Positions 7,974-14,124 of a DNA stretch of 33,262 nucleotides are shown here, in pieces. The number at the start of each line of letters is the position of its first letter. The first letter of the stretch is position 1. The notes beneath the pieces are model-generated. The model was given only the letters and a program-made list of their open reading frames with translations, was not told the origin of the DNA and did no database searches. Source of the stretch: Lacustribacter sp964460315 (lineage in GTDB: Bacteria > Pseudomonadota > Gammaproteobacteria > Burkholderiales > Burkholderiaceae_A); NCBI GenBank assembly GCA_964460315.1, contig CAYWPQ010000017.1, forward strand, positions 1 to 33,262, in the 5' to 3' direction. The translations under genes were made by a program, and so were the position numbers.

Positions 7974-8366
7974 ATGACCACCATGAATAAAACCGACGAC
8001 GACTACCGCCGAGAACTCTCGGACCTGGCCTATGCCGTGACCCGACTCAAGGCCACCGAGCCTCCCTTCACAGGTCGGTTCTGGAACCACTGGGAGGCAG
8101 GCATCTACAAATGTGTCTGCTGCGGGCAGCCACTCTTTTCAAGCGAAACGAAATTTGATGCCGGCTGCGGATGGCCAAGTTATTGGGAGGCTTTGAACCC
8201 CGAGGCCATTCGTGAGGAGCGGGATCATAGCCACGGGATGATTCGCACCGAAATTGTCTGCAGCCAGTGCGACGCCCACCTGGGGCATGTCTTTAATGAT
8301 GGCCCAGAACCCACGGGGCTTCGATATTGCGTGAACTCGGTCTCGACAAGCTTTGAGAAAGCCTAA
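7974..8366 (+). CDS. msrB: Peptide-methionine (R)-S-oxide reductase MsrB
   Basis: A 130-residue thioredoxin-dependent enzyme that reduces methionine-R-sulfoxide in proteins. The catalytic Cys is C119 in LRYCVNS, with the probable resolving Cys C65 in DAGCGWPSYW. A structural zinc site is complete: C47 and C50 (CVCC) with C96 and C99 (CSQC). HLGHVFNDGP is also a family block. There is no signal peptide, so it acts in the cytoplasm. The ATG at 7974 is used; an ATG at 7983 is also possible, and neither has a strong ribosome site. It lies between selO and yciB on the same strand with short gaps. Confidence 0.97.
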   Translation: MTTMNKTDDDYRRELSDLAYAVTRLKATEPPFTGRFWNHWEAGIYKCVCCGQPLFSSETKFDAGCGWPSYWEALNPEAIREERDHSHGMIRTEIVCSQCDAHLGHVFNDGPEPTGLRYCVNSVSTSFEKA

Positions 8367-8375
8367 AATAACGGC

Positions 8376-9014
8376 ATGAAACTACTTGCCGACTGGCTGC
8401 CGATTGTTCTTTTTTTCATCGTCTACAAAGCGGTGGATCTTTATTGGGCGACGGGCGCAGCCATTATTGCCACCCTGGCCCTGATGGCCTTTCTAAGACT
8501 TCGAGGTCATGCCATTGAGCCCATGCAATGGATAAGCCTGGGCCTGATTGTGGTCTTCGGTGGCGCGACCATCCTTTTGCAAGACGAACGTTTCATTAAG
8601 CTTAAACCCACCCTGCTCTATGCCTTGTTTGCGGGCGCGCTGCTCGTGCCGCAGATCACCTCTAAAATTCTGCTGATGCAGAAATTCATGGGCTCGAAGA
8701 TCGATATGCCCCAAGAGGCCTGGGCCAAGCTGAATGCGGCCTGGGGAATTTTTTTCGCCTTCATGGCGGCGCTGAACTGGTGGGTTGCGGCCGAGTTTTC
8801 AACCGACACCTGGGTTGACTTCAAACTCTTTGGCACCCTGGGGCTCATGATTGTTTTCATTATTGGTCAAGCCCTGTGGATGAACCGCTTCGCCACGGCC
8901 GAACTTCCGGATGTCCTCAAGGGCGAGGACGCCGACCAGGCCTCTGGGTCCACGACCCCCCCTGAAGCTAACCGGCCTGCGCAGGCAAGCCTACCCAACA
9001 AAGACGGGGCCTGA
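8376..9014 (+). CDS. yciB: Inner-membrane septation protein A family (YciB/IspZ)
   Basis: A 212-residue membrane protein with about five or six hydrophobic helices (for example residues 8-23, 27-40, 50-66, 77-95, 120-140 and 150-168). The opening MKLLADWLPIVLFFIVYK and the blocks LQDERFIKLKPTLLYALFAG and AWAKLNAAWGIFFAFMAALN are diagnostic for YciB. The family is tied to cell division and envelope elongation. After residue about 175 there is a hydrophilic Ala/Pro/Asp-rich tail of about 35 residues that is longer than I expect for the family. It lies 9 bases after msrB and 4 bases before bolA. Confidence 0.93.
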   Translation: MKLLADWLPIVLFFIVYKAVDLYWATGAAIIATLALMAFLRLRGHAIEPMQWISLGLIVVFGGATILLQDERFIKLKPTLLYALFAGALLVPQITSKILLMQKFMGSKIDMPQEAWAKLNAAWGIFFAFMAALNWWVAAEFSTDTWVDFKLFGTLGLMIVFIIGQALWMNRFATAELPDVLKGEDADQASGSTTPPEANRPAQASLPNKDGA

Positions 9015-9018
9015 CACC

Positions 9019-9300
9019 ATGAGCTTTCACGCCCCATCCGCACAAGAGATCGAAGAACGGCTTCGTCTGGCCATTTCGCCGGAATTCATTGAAGTGCGCG
9101 ATGACAGCGCCAAACATCATGGCCATGAGGGCGCCAAAACCGGCGGCGGGCACTTTCACGTCACCATTGTGTCGAATGCTTTCGCGGGTAAAAACCGCTT
9201 GGCTCGGCATCGTCTTGTGTATGATCCCCTGAGCGACTGGATCCCTGCGCGCATCCACGCTCTGTCCATTGACGCGCGCACCCCCTCGGAGTCTTCATGA
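9019..9300 (+). CDS. BolA family protein
   Basis: A 93-residue BolA/YrbA-type protein. The start is the ATG at 9019 (MSFHAPSAQEIEERL), 4 bases after yciB. The family core is visible: H-rich DDSAKHHGHEGAKTGGGHFHVTI (about 31-53; the motif TGGGHFHV at 44-51), then a short RHRLVYDPLSDWI and the closing IHALSIDARTP. The invariant His pair, as in BolA proteins that bind a shared 2Fe-2S cluster with monothiol glutaredoxins, is present. The stop overlaps the ATG of the downstream isomerase (ATGA). The yciB-bolA-ppiC order is common in Betaproteobacteria. Confidence 0.92.
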   Translation: MSFHAPSAQEIEERLRLAISPEFIEVRDDSAKHHGHEGAKTGGGHFHVTIVSNAFAGKNRLARHRLVYDPLSDWIPARIHALSIDARTPSESS

Positions 9301-10082
9301 ATTGGTTGAATAAAAGCAGTCAGGCCGTGGTCCTGGCCTCGTTGGTCAGCGTGGGCGCATCCGCCTTCGCTCAGAATATTGCCGTGGTCAATGGCCGCCC
9401 CATTCCCGTCGCGCGCGCGGATGCGTTTGTCAAAGAGCTGGTCAAGCAGGGTCAGCAAGACAATGCCCAGCTGCAGGCGCTGGTACGTCAAGAATTGGTG
9501 GACCGGGAAATCCTGGTTCAAGAGGCGGAACGCCGCGGTCTCTCTGGTCAGCCCGAGGTGAAGTTTCAGTTGGACAATGCACGTCAACAGGTTCTGATCA
9601 ATGCGCTGGTGCAGGATCAACTTGCCAAAATCAATGTTACCGACGCCGATGTTCAGGCCGAATACAACCGCCTTTCAAGCTCTGACAAGTCCAAGGAATA
9701 CCGCGCGCGCCACATCCTTGTCGAGAAAGAAGCCGAGGCCAAAGCCATCATCGAGCGGCTGAAAAAAGGTGCGAAGTTTGAAGAGCTTGCCAAGCAGTCC
9801 AAAGACCCCGGATCCGCAAGCAAGGGCGGTGATCTTGACTGGGCTGATGAAAGCTCGTTCGTTGAGCCGTTTTCCAAAGCCATGGCTGCGCTGGAGAAAG
9901 GCAAGTTCACCCAGGCTCCCGTTCAGACTCAGTTTGGCTGGCATGTGATTCGGCTTGACGATGTTCGAACATCCAAGCCGCCCTCATTCGAGGAGATTAA
10001 GGATCAGCTTGCGGAAGCCATGCGTCGCCAAAAGATGCAAGAGTTTCAGCAGGGGTTAAAAGCCAAAGCGGTGATTAAGTAA
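9297..10082 (+). CDS. Periplasmic parvulin-type peptidyl-prolyl isomerase
   Basis: A 261-residue secreted chaperone/isomerase of the PpiC/SurA/PrsA class. A signal peptide spans about residues 1-25 with a likely AFA cut before QNIAVVNG. A helical chaperone-like N-domain follows (about 26-125). The parvulin domain lies at about 133-225: RARHILVEKEAEAKAII, FEELAKQSKDPGSASKGGDL, and QTQFGWHVIRLDDVR. It likely assists folding of outer-membrane or periplasmic proteins. The start overlaps the bolA stop by ATGA. Its 3' end overlaps the opposing YkuD gene by 8 bases. Confidence 0.94.
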   Translation: MNWLNKSSQAVVLASLVSVGASAFAQNIAVVNGRPIPVARADAFVKELVKQGQQDNAQLQALVRQELVDREILVQEAERRGLSGQPEVKFQLDNARQQVLINALVQDQLAKINVTDADVQAEYNRLSSSDKSKEYRARHILVEKEAEAKAIIERLKKGAKFEELAKQSKDPGSASKGGDLDWADESSFVEPFSKAMAALEKGKFTQAPVQTQFGWHVIRLDDVRTSKPPSFEEIKDQLAEAMRRQKMQEFQQGLKAKAVIK

Positions 10083-10644
10083 TATCCACCGTCGTTCCAG
10101 GCGTGACCCAATCAAACAGCGACACGATGTCGCTGTTTTTCATTCGGATACAGCCAATGGATCCTGGCTCACCCATGACGGCGGTATCTGGGCTTCCATG
10201 CAGATAAACATAGCGCCTCATGGTGTCGACATCACCGAAGCGGTTATGGCCAGGCTCAAGACCTGAAAGCCAGAGAATTCGGGTGAGAATCCAGTCGCGG
10301 TCAGGAAACCGTGAGGCAAGATCTGGGCAATAGATTTCACCCGTGGGCCGTCGACCCACAAATACGGTGTTCAACGCCGCGCCCGTTCCGATCTTGGCGC
10401 GGATCTGATGTCGACCAAGCGGCGTCTGATAGCTGCCGCGTGCCTGGCCAACGCCGTGCTTGGAACTTGAAATGGCCACCTGCAGCAACACCTCACCAGC
10501 CGCATCGGGCGCCCAGCGCATGCCGCCTTCCAGAAAGTCGTCATCAAGACGAATCAGGGTGAGGGATTGAGCCTGGGTGGAAATGCGGATATGAAGGGGC
10601 TTGGATGCCTCAGCACAGAGTGATTGGTTGGGTGGCGTGATCAT
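10075..10644 (-). CDS. YkuD-domain protein without signal peptide (L,D-transpeptidase or L,D-carboxypeptidase)
   Basis: A 189-residue YkuD catalytic domain. The active site is complete: H149-G150 in YVYLHGSPDT and S162-I-G-C165-I-R167 in GSIGCIRM, with Cys165 as nucleophile. SYQTPLGRH is another family block. The start ATG at 10644 overlaps the tadA stop (ATGA), so the start is firm, and the N-terminus (MITPPNQSLCAEASK) has no hydrophobic signal. The family usually crosslinks peptidoglycan in the periplasm; cytosolic YkuD proteins in some bacteria instead trim recycled tetrapeptides. The cytosolic role is my inference. Its end overlaps ppiC by 8 bases. Confidence 0.88.
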   Translation of the reverse strand: MITPPNQSLCAEASKPLHIRISTQAQSLTLIRLDDDFLEGGMRWAPDAAGEVLLQVAISSSKHGVGQARGSYQTPLGRHQIRAKIGTGAALNTVFVGRRPTGEIYCPDLASRFPDRDWILTRILWLSGLEPGHNRFGDVDTMRRYVYLHGSPDTAVMGEPGSIGCIRMKNSDIVSLFDWVTPGTTVDIT

Positions 10645-11108
10645 GAACCCCTCCTTCGCTCGGCAAAGAAACGTTGCAGCAAGGCGGAAGACTCGCCCGC
10701 CAAAACCCCACCAATCACCTGGGTGTGATGATTGAGTTTTCGTTCATCGTAAAGATTCATCACGCTGCCCGCCATTCCAGTCTTTGGGTCCGACGCGCCA
10801 AAGACAACCTGATCCATTCGGGCGTGAAAGATGGCTCCCGTGCACATCAAGCAGGGCTCAAGGGTGACATAAAGACGACAGCCGACCAGCCGATAATTGC
10901 CCAACTGCTGCGCCGCGTCGCGAAGTGCCATGACCTCGGCATGGGCGGTCGGGTCATGTCCCTGGATGGGACGGTTGTGGCCGAGGCCCACCACCTGATC
11001 ATCTTTTACGACGACCGCACCAACAGGCACCTCACCGGTCTGATAGGCCAGCATGGCTTGCTCCAGCGCAAGCCGCATGAAGTCCTCGTGACTATGCGTT
11101 GTGCTCAC
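10641..11108 (-). CDS. tadA: tRNA-specific adenosine deaminase TadA
   Basis: A 155-residue deaminase that turns A34 into inosine in the anticodon of tRNA-Arg(ACG). The zinc and catalytic motifs are H56-A57-E58 (TAHAEVMAL) and P85-C86-L-M-C89 (LEPCLMCTGA). The start is a GTG at 11108, overlapping the upstream DUF465 gene by 17 bases; this keeps the usual HEDFMRLAL opening, while the ATG at 11078 would cut it. The end overlaps the YkuD gene by ATGA. Confidence 0.95.
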   Translation of the reverse strand: MSTTHSHEDFMRLALEQAMLAYQTGEVPVGAVVVKDDQVVGLGHNRPIQGHDPTAHAEVMALRDAAQQLGNYRLVGCRLYVTLEPCLMCTGAIFHARMDQVVFGASDPKTGMAGSVMNLYDERKLNHHTQVIGGVLAGESSALLQRFFAERRRGS

Positions 11109-11316
11109 TGGCCTTTTTGAGAATGACGTAGAGCTGGTCCTTGAGGTGAAGCTTTTCCTTTTTTAGGATCTCGATTTCCTCGTGGGTTCCCGGGGAGATG
11201 TGGTCTTCCATGTTCTTGATTTTCTGATCAAGCTCGTTGTGCTTGTCAAAGAGCCGCGTGAAGTGATGGTCGGTGGTTTTAAGTTTTGTGATGAGGTCGC
11301 GGTATTCAGGGAACAT
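11092..11316 (-). CDS. DUF465 (YdcH-like) small protein
   Basis: A 74-residue, highly charged helical protein of the DUF465 family. The opening MFPEYRDLITKLKTTDHHF and the middle LFDKHNELDQKI and LKKEKLHLKDQLYVIL match the family layout: a short helical hairpin or coiled coil. A strong ribosome site (AAGGAG) lies about 6 bases before the ATG at 11316, which makes this start much better than any upstream one. Function is unknown. It heads the minus-strand group with tadA and the YkuD gene, and shares its 250-base upstream region with the small secreted protein gene. Confidence 0.88.
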   Translation of the reverse strand: MFPEYRDLITKLKTTDHHFTRLFDKHNELDQKIKNMEDHISPGTHEEIEILKKEKLHLKDQLYVILKKASEHNA

Positions 11317-11353
11317 GAAAACTCCTTTTTGAAGGTCAGATTCAAGTTTAACG

Positions 11354-11369
11354 CTGACGGACTGACGGA
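11354..11369. repeat. Perfect 8-bp tandem repeat CTGACGGA x2
   Basis: Two exact copies of CTGACGGA stand head to tail, about 38 bases upstream of the DUF465 start. A related inverted piece, GTCCGTC, lies about 20 bases further on. It could be a protein binding site or just a local duplication; nothing else supports a role. Confidence 0.5.
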
Positions 11370-11421
11370 GAGTTGGGGCGTGGGCATGTCCGTCCCGGGG
11401 GTACCGCAGAGAAAACTTTGT

Positions 11422-11458
11422 CTTGGACACGGCCGAGAACGCCGCTGTGGCGTCCAAG
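11422..11458. other. Imperfect inverted repeat in the intergenic region
   Basis: Outer arms CTTGGA and TCCAAG enclose inner arms CACGGC and GCTGTG (one G-U pair) with a 10-base loop and a 3-base bulge. It lies between the divergent DUF465 and secreted-peptide genes. There is no T-run after it on either strand, so it is not a standard terminator. It could be a regulator site or a leader RNA structure. Confidence 0.4.
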
Positions 11459-11519
11459 ATACAACCCGGTCGGGGCAAGACTTGGAATCTACCAAGGCGA
11501 AGAGGTTAGGAGTAGAGTC

Positions 11520-11547
11520 TTGGTGCGGCCGTCTTGGCCGTGATAAC
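11520..11547 (+). promoter_or_regulatory. Possible promoter with a dyad filling its spacer
   Basis: A TTGGTG (-35-like, 11520-11525) and GATAAC (-10-like, 11542-11547) are 16 bases apart. The spacer contains an exact inverted repeat, CGGCC-GTCTT-GGCCG (11526-11540). The predicted transcript would start about 13 bases before the ATG of the secreted peptide. Matches to sigma-70 consensus are modest. The dyad may be an operator, or a hairpin in the leader if the true promoter is further upstream. Confidence 0.35.
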
Positions 11548-11566
11548 TAAAACGTATGAGGAAACA

Positions 11567-11725
11567 ATGAAAAATCTAGTTGCCGCCGTAACTCTGGGCC
11601 TTTTCAGTGCTGTTGTGATGGCTCAATCAGCCCCCGCAAAACCTGCTGCTGCCCCCGCGAAGGCCGCTGCCGTGGATTGCAAAGATGTCAAGAACAAAGA
11701 CAAAGCTGAGTGCAAGAAGAAGTAA
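11567..11725 (+). CDS. Small secreted Ala/Pro/Lys-rich peptide
   Basis: A 52-residue predicted periplasmic peptide. The ATG at 11567 has a GAGG ribosome site 5 bases upstream. Residues 1 to about 21 form a signal peptide (MKNLVAAVTLGLFSAVVMA) with a likely cut near Ala20-Gln21. The mature part starts with an Ala/Pro-rich linker and ends in a Lys-rich tail holding two Cys, DCKDVKNKDKAECKKK. I do not recognise a family. It stands alone on the plus strand between a structured upstream region and a strong two-way terminator, which suggests its own transcript. Similar short Ala-rich exported peptides are seen in Burkholderiales, but no function can be given. Confidence 0.72.
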   Translation: MKNLVAAVTLGLFSAVVMAQSAPAKPAAAPAKAAAVDCKDVKNKDKAECKKK

Positions 11726-11737
11726 TTCAGTTTTGAC

Positions 11738-11769
11738 TTGGATCGTCTCACTTCGGAGAGTCGATCCAA
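11738..11769 (+). other. Hairpin with a cUUCGg loop in the 3' region of the peptide gene
   Basis: Arms TTGGATCG and CGATCCAA (8 of 8 paired) enclose CTC/GAG and a C-TTCG-G tetraloop, interrupted by T-T and A-A mismatches. It begins 12 bases after the peptide stop codon. No T-run follows, so it is not a terminator alone; it may protect the 3' end or aid termination at the next hairpin. Confidence 0.55.
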
Positions 11770-11777
11770 ATCTCAGC

Positions 11778-11808
11778 AAAACGGGCCAATAATCTTGGCC
11801 CGCTTTTT
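11778..11808. terminator. Strong two-way intrinsic terminator
   Basis: An exact 8-bp GC-rich stem, CGGGCCAA/TTGGCCCG, with a 5-base loop is followed on the plus strand by CTTTTT and on the minus strand by TTTT. It sits between the secreted-peptide gene (plus) and the barrel gene (minus) and can serve both. Confidence 0.9.
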
Positions 11809-11831
11809 ATGGGATGACGAGCATAGCGTGC

Positions 11832-12419
11832 CTAAAACAAATAAACCCCCAGGTTCACCATGACACCGGCAGCCCCGAAAGGGATGACCTCAAGACCAAC
11901 ACGCCGATACTGAAAACCAAACGCGGGGAGAACCGCAGGCGCAGTGCCATATCGATTAAAGGGGATCTTGTTCTGATAATCGCCTCGGTAACCATTCAGA
12001 AGGCCAATTGTCCCTTTCACGTAGAGCGTGCTCTGTCCTGAGGCGTAGAGGTCGTAGCGACCGCCGCCATAGAGATAGGTGCTTCTCTGAGAGAAGGAAT
12101 TTAAAAAGCTTGCGCCTCCAACCACCCAGCTGACTTCCCGCAAAAAGGGCATACGCCGCACTGAGCCACCCTCTTTCTGCCAGTCAAAACGATAATGGCT
12201 TGGGGCCTGCCACTCAATGCCAATGAGCTTTTGATGGTTATTGTGTTCAGGCCTGCTCTCATAGTGACGACTTATTGCCGAAGTCTGGATGAGTAGTCGA
12301 TCCTTGGAAACAAAAAGACCGTCCGCCCAAGCAACATTGTTGACCGAGCTGATCAACACCAAAGAAAAAACGATCGGACTCCACGAGACGGCTCTTGAGA
12401 TCGATCGGGTCATCACCAT
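11832..12419 (-). CDS. Predicted outer-membrane beta-barrel protein of unknown function
   Basis: A protein of about 195 residues with a signal peptide. The start is uncertain: ATG at 12419 or 12413, 20 to 26 bases after guaA, or a GTG at 12449 overlapping guaA. The signal (SPIVFSLVLISSVNNVAWA) is cut near AWA-DGLF. The rest alternates hydrophobic and polar residues, is rich in Gly, Tyr and Arg, has no Cys, and ends in GVYLF with a terminal Phe, the usual barrel insertion signal. The segment KGTIGLLNGYRGDYQNK-IPFN and then VLPAFGFQYRRVGLEVIP resembles small betaproteobacterial barrels that databases often label as glycerol-phosphate transporters or as PagP-like; I would not trust either label. 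Confidence 0.7.
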   Translation of the reverse strand: MVMTRSISRAVSWSPIVFSLVLISSVNNVAWADGLFVSKDRLLIQTSAISRHYESRPEHNNHQKLIGIEWQAPSHYRFDWQKEGGSVRRMPFLREVSWVVGGASFLNSFSQRSTYLYGGGRYDLYASGQSTLYVKGTIGLLNGYRGDYQNKIPFNRYGTAPAVLPAFGFQYRRVGLEVIPFGAAGVMVNLGVYLF

Positions 12420-12439
12420 GACGATCCAACGATCAACAT

Positions 12440-14080
12440 TCACTCCCACTCAATGGTGGAGGGCGGCTTGCCAGAGATGTCGTAGACCACGCGATTGATG
12501 CCCCGAACTTCGTTAATGATTCGGTTCGAAACATGAGAGAGAAGCGCATGCGGAAGATGGGCCCAATGGGCGGTCATGAAGTCGCTCGTGACCACCGCAC
12601 GCAGGGCCACCACCCATTCATAGGTTCGTCCATCGCCCATCACGCCCACCGACTTCACAGGAAGGAACACGGCGAACGCCTGGCTGGTGAGCTCGTACCA
12701 GGAGCGCCCCACATCCGACGCTTCACAAAGGCCTGCCGCATGGTCGGCAGCGCTTGCTTGGGTGGATCGTAAGGACTCAATAAAAATGGCGTCGGCCCGC
12801 TGAAGCAGGGGCACAAATTCGGGATGGATCTCACCAAGGATGCGTACCCCCAGACCGGGCCCTGGAAAAGGGTGCCGATAGACCATTTCGTGGGGCAGGC
12901 CCAGCGCGATGCCAAGCTTTCGCACTTCGTCTTTGAAGAGTTCACGCAAAGGCTCAAGCAGCTGCAGCTTGAGCGTGTCTGGCAAGCCGCCAACATTGTG
13001 ATGAGACTTGATGGTGGTGGCCTTCTTGTTCTTCCCGCCTGCCGACTCGATCACATCGGGGTAAATGGTTCCCTGAGCCAGCCACTTAGCATTCGGAAGC
13101 TTGGCCGATTCCGCCTGAAAAACCTGGACGAATTCGCGCCCAATAATTTTTCGCTTGGCTTCGGGGTCACTCACGCCCTTCAAGTCAGACATGAACTGGT
13201 CCCGGGCATTCACATGGATGACTTTCACGCCCATATGCTTGGCAAATAAATCCATCACCTGTTCAGCTTCTTGCCAGCGAAGAAGGCCATGATCAACAAA
13301 CACACAGGTGAGCTGGTCACCGATGGCCTGATGAATCAGTGCCGCCGCCACCGAGGAATCCACCCCGCCTGAAAGACCCAAAATCACCTGATCAGAGCCC
13401 ACCTTGTCACGAATGGCCTGCACCGCTTCGTTGACGTAGTCGGGCATGTTCCAGTCGGCCTTGGCCTGGCAGATTCCCAGCACAAATCGCTGAAGAATCT
13501 CAACGCCTTTTCGGGTGTGGGTGACCTCAGGGTGGAACTGCACACCGTAGAATCGGCGATCTTCATCGGCCATCCCAGCGATGGGGCAGGAGTCCGTGGA
13601 TGCCATGAGCTTGAAACCCTGGGGCATGGCGACAACTTTGTCACCATGGCTCATCCAGACATCCAAAAGCCCGAAGCCCTCGGGGCTTTGATGATCTTCA
13701 ATGTCCTTGAAGAGCGCTGTATGGCCGCGTGCTCGAACCTGCGCATAGCCAAACTCACGCACTTTCCCCGTCTCGACTTTTCCGCCAAGCTGCTCGGCCA
13801 TGGTCTGCATGCCGTAACAGATGCCAAGCACAGGCACACCGCGGGAGAACACCGCGGCGGGTGCCCGGGGTGTCTCGGACTCAGTCACCGACATGGGGCC
13901 GCCGGACAAAATGATTCCTTTTAGGGAATCATGGCTGCCCTCAAGGCCATATTGGCTGATGAATTCATCGGTGCTGTCACAGGGGAAGATCTCGCAGAAT
14001 ACGCCCGCTTCACGCACTCGACGCGCAATGAGCTGGGTGACCTGCGAACCGAAATCAAGAATCAGTATTTTGGAATGCAT
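12440..14080 (-). CDS. guaA: GMP synthase (glutamine-hydrolysing)
   Basis: A 546-residue enzyme that makes GMP from XMP, ATP and glutamine. An N-terminal class I amidotransferase domain has the triad C88 (VLGICYGMQ), H183 and E185 (GVQFHPEVTH). The ATP pyrophosphatase domain carries the P-loop SGGVDSS at 237-243. The C-terminal dimer domain ends STIEWE, as is usual. The start is the ATG at 14080 (MHSKILILDFGSQ); the in-frame TTG at 14113 lies inside a hairpin. No clear Shine-Dalgarno sequence precedes this ATG. It lies 44 bases after guaB, with a terminator-like hairpin between them. Confidence 0.97.
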   Translation of the reverse strand: MHSKILILDFGSQVTQLIARRVREAGVFCEIFPCDSTDEFISQYGLEGSHDSLKGIILSGGPMSVTESETPRAPAAVFSRGVPVLGICYGMQTMAEQLGGKVETGKVREFGYAQVRARGHTALFKDIEDHQSPEGFGLLDVWMSHGDKVVAMPQGFKLMASTDSCPIAGMADEDRRFYGVQFHPEVTHTRKGVEILQRFVLGICQAKADWNMPDYVNEAVQAIRDKVGSDQVILGLSGGVDSSVAAALIHQAIGDQLTCVFVDHGLLRWQEAEQVMDLFAKHMGVKVIHVNARDQFMSDLKGVSDPEAKRKIIGREFVQVFQAESAKLPNAKWLAQGTIYPDVIESAGGKNKKATTIKSHHNVGGLPDTLKLQLLEPLRELFKDEVRKLGIALGLPHEMVYRHPFPGPGLGVRILGEIHPEFVPLLQRADAIFIESLRSTQASAADHAAGLCEASDVGRSWYELTSQAFAVFLPVKSVGVMGDGRTYEWVVALRAVVTSDFMTAHWAHLPHALLSHVSNRIINEVRGINRVVYDISGKPPSTIEWE

Positions 14081-14094
14081 GCAGTGGGTCGCAG

Positions 14095-14124
14095 GAAAAA
14101 GAGCGCACTCCAAGACGGAGTGCG
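14095..14124 (-). terminator. Terminator or attenuator between guaB and guaA
   Basis: Read on the minus strand directly after the guaB stop codon: an exact 8-bp stem CGCACTCC/GGAGTGCG with loop GTCTT, followed by CTCTTTTT. The guaA start codon is only about 14 bases further on. It has the form of an intrinsic terminator inside what is otherwise a classic two-gene operon, so it may set the guaB to guaA ratio. Confidence 0.72.

Noticed and set aside
11420..11541. Repeated word GTCTTGG near CGGCCG, seen twice 97 bases apart, and again in the guaB hairpin loop
   Set aside because: GTCTTGG is common throughout the coding parts of the window, so the recurrence is probably chance from base and codon use and not an uptake sequence or operator family.
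11317..11566. The 250-base divergent gap, checked for a tRNA or known riboswitch
   Set aside because: No tRNA arms or CCA end and no recognised riboswitch core; only short inverted and tandem repeats were found.
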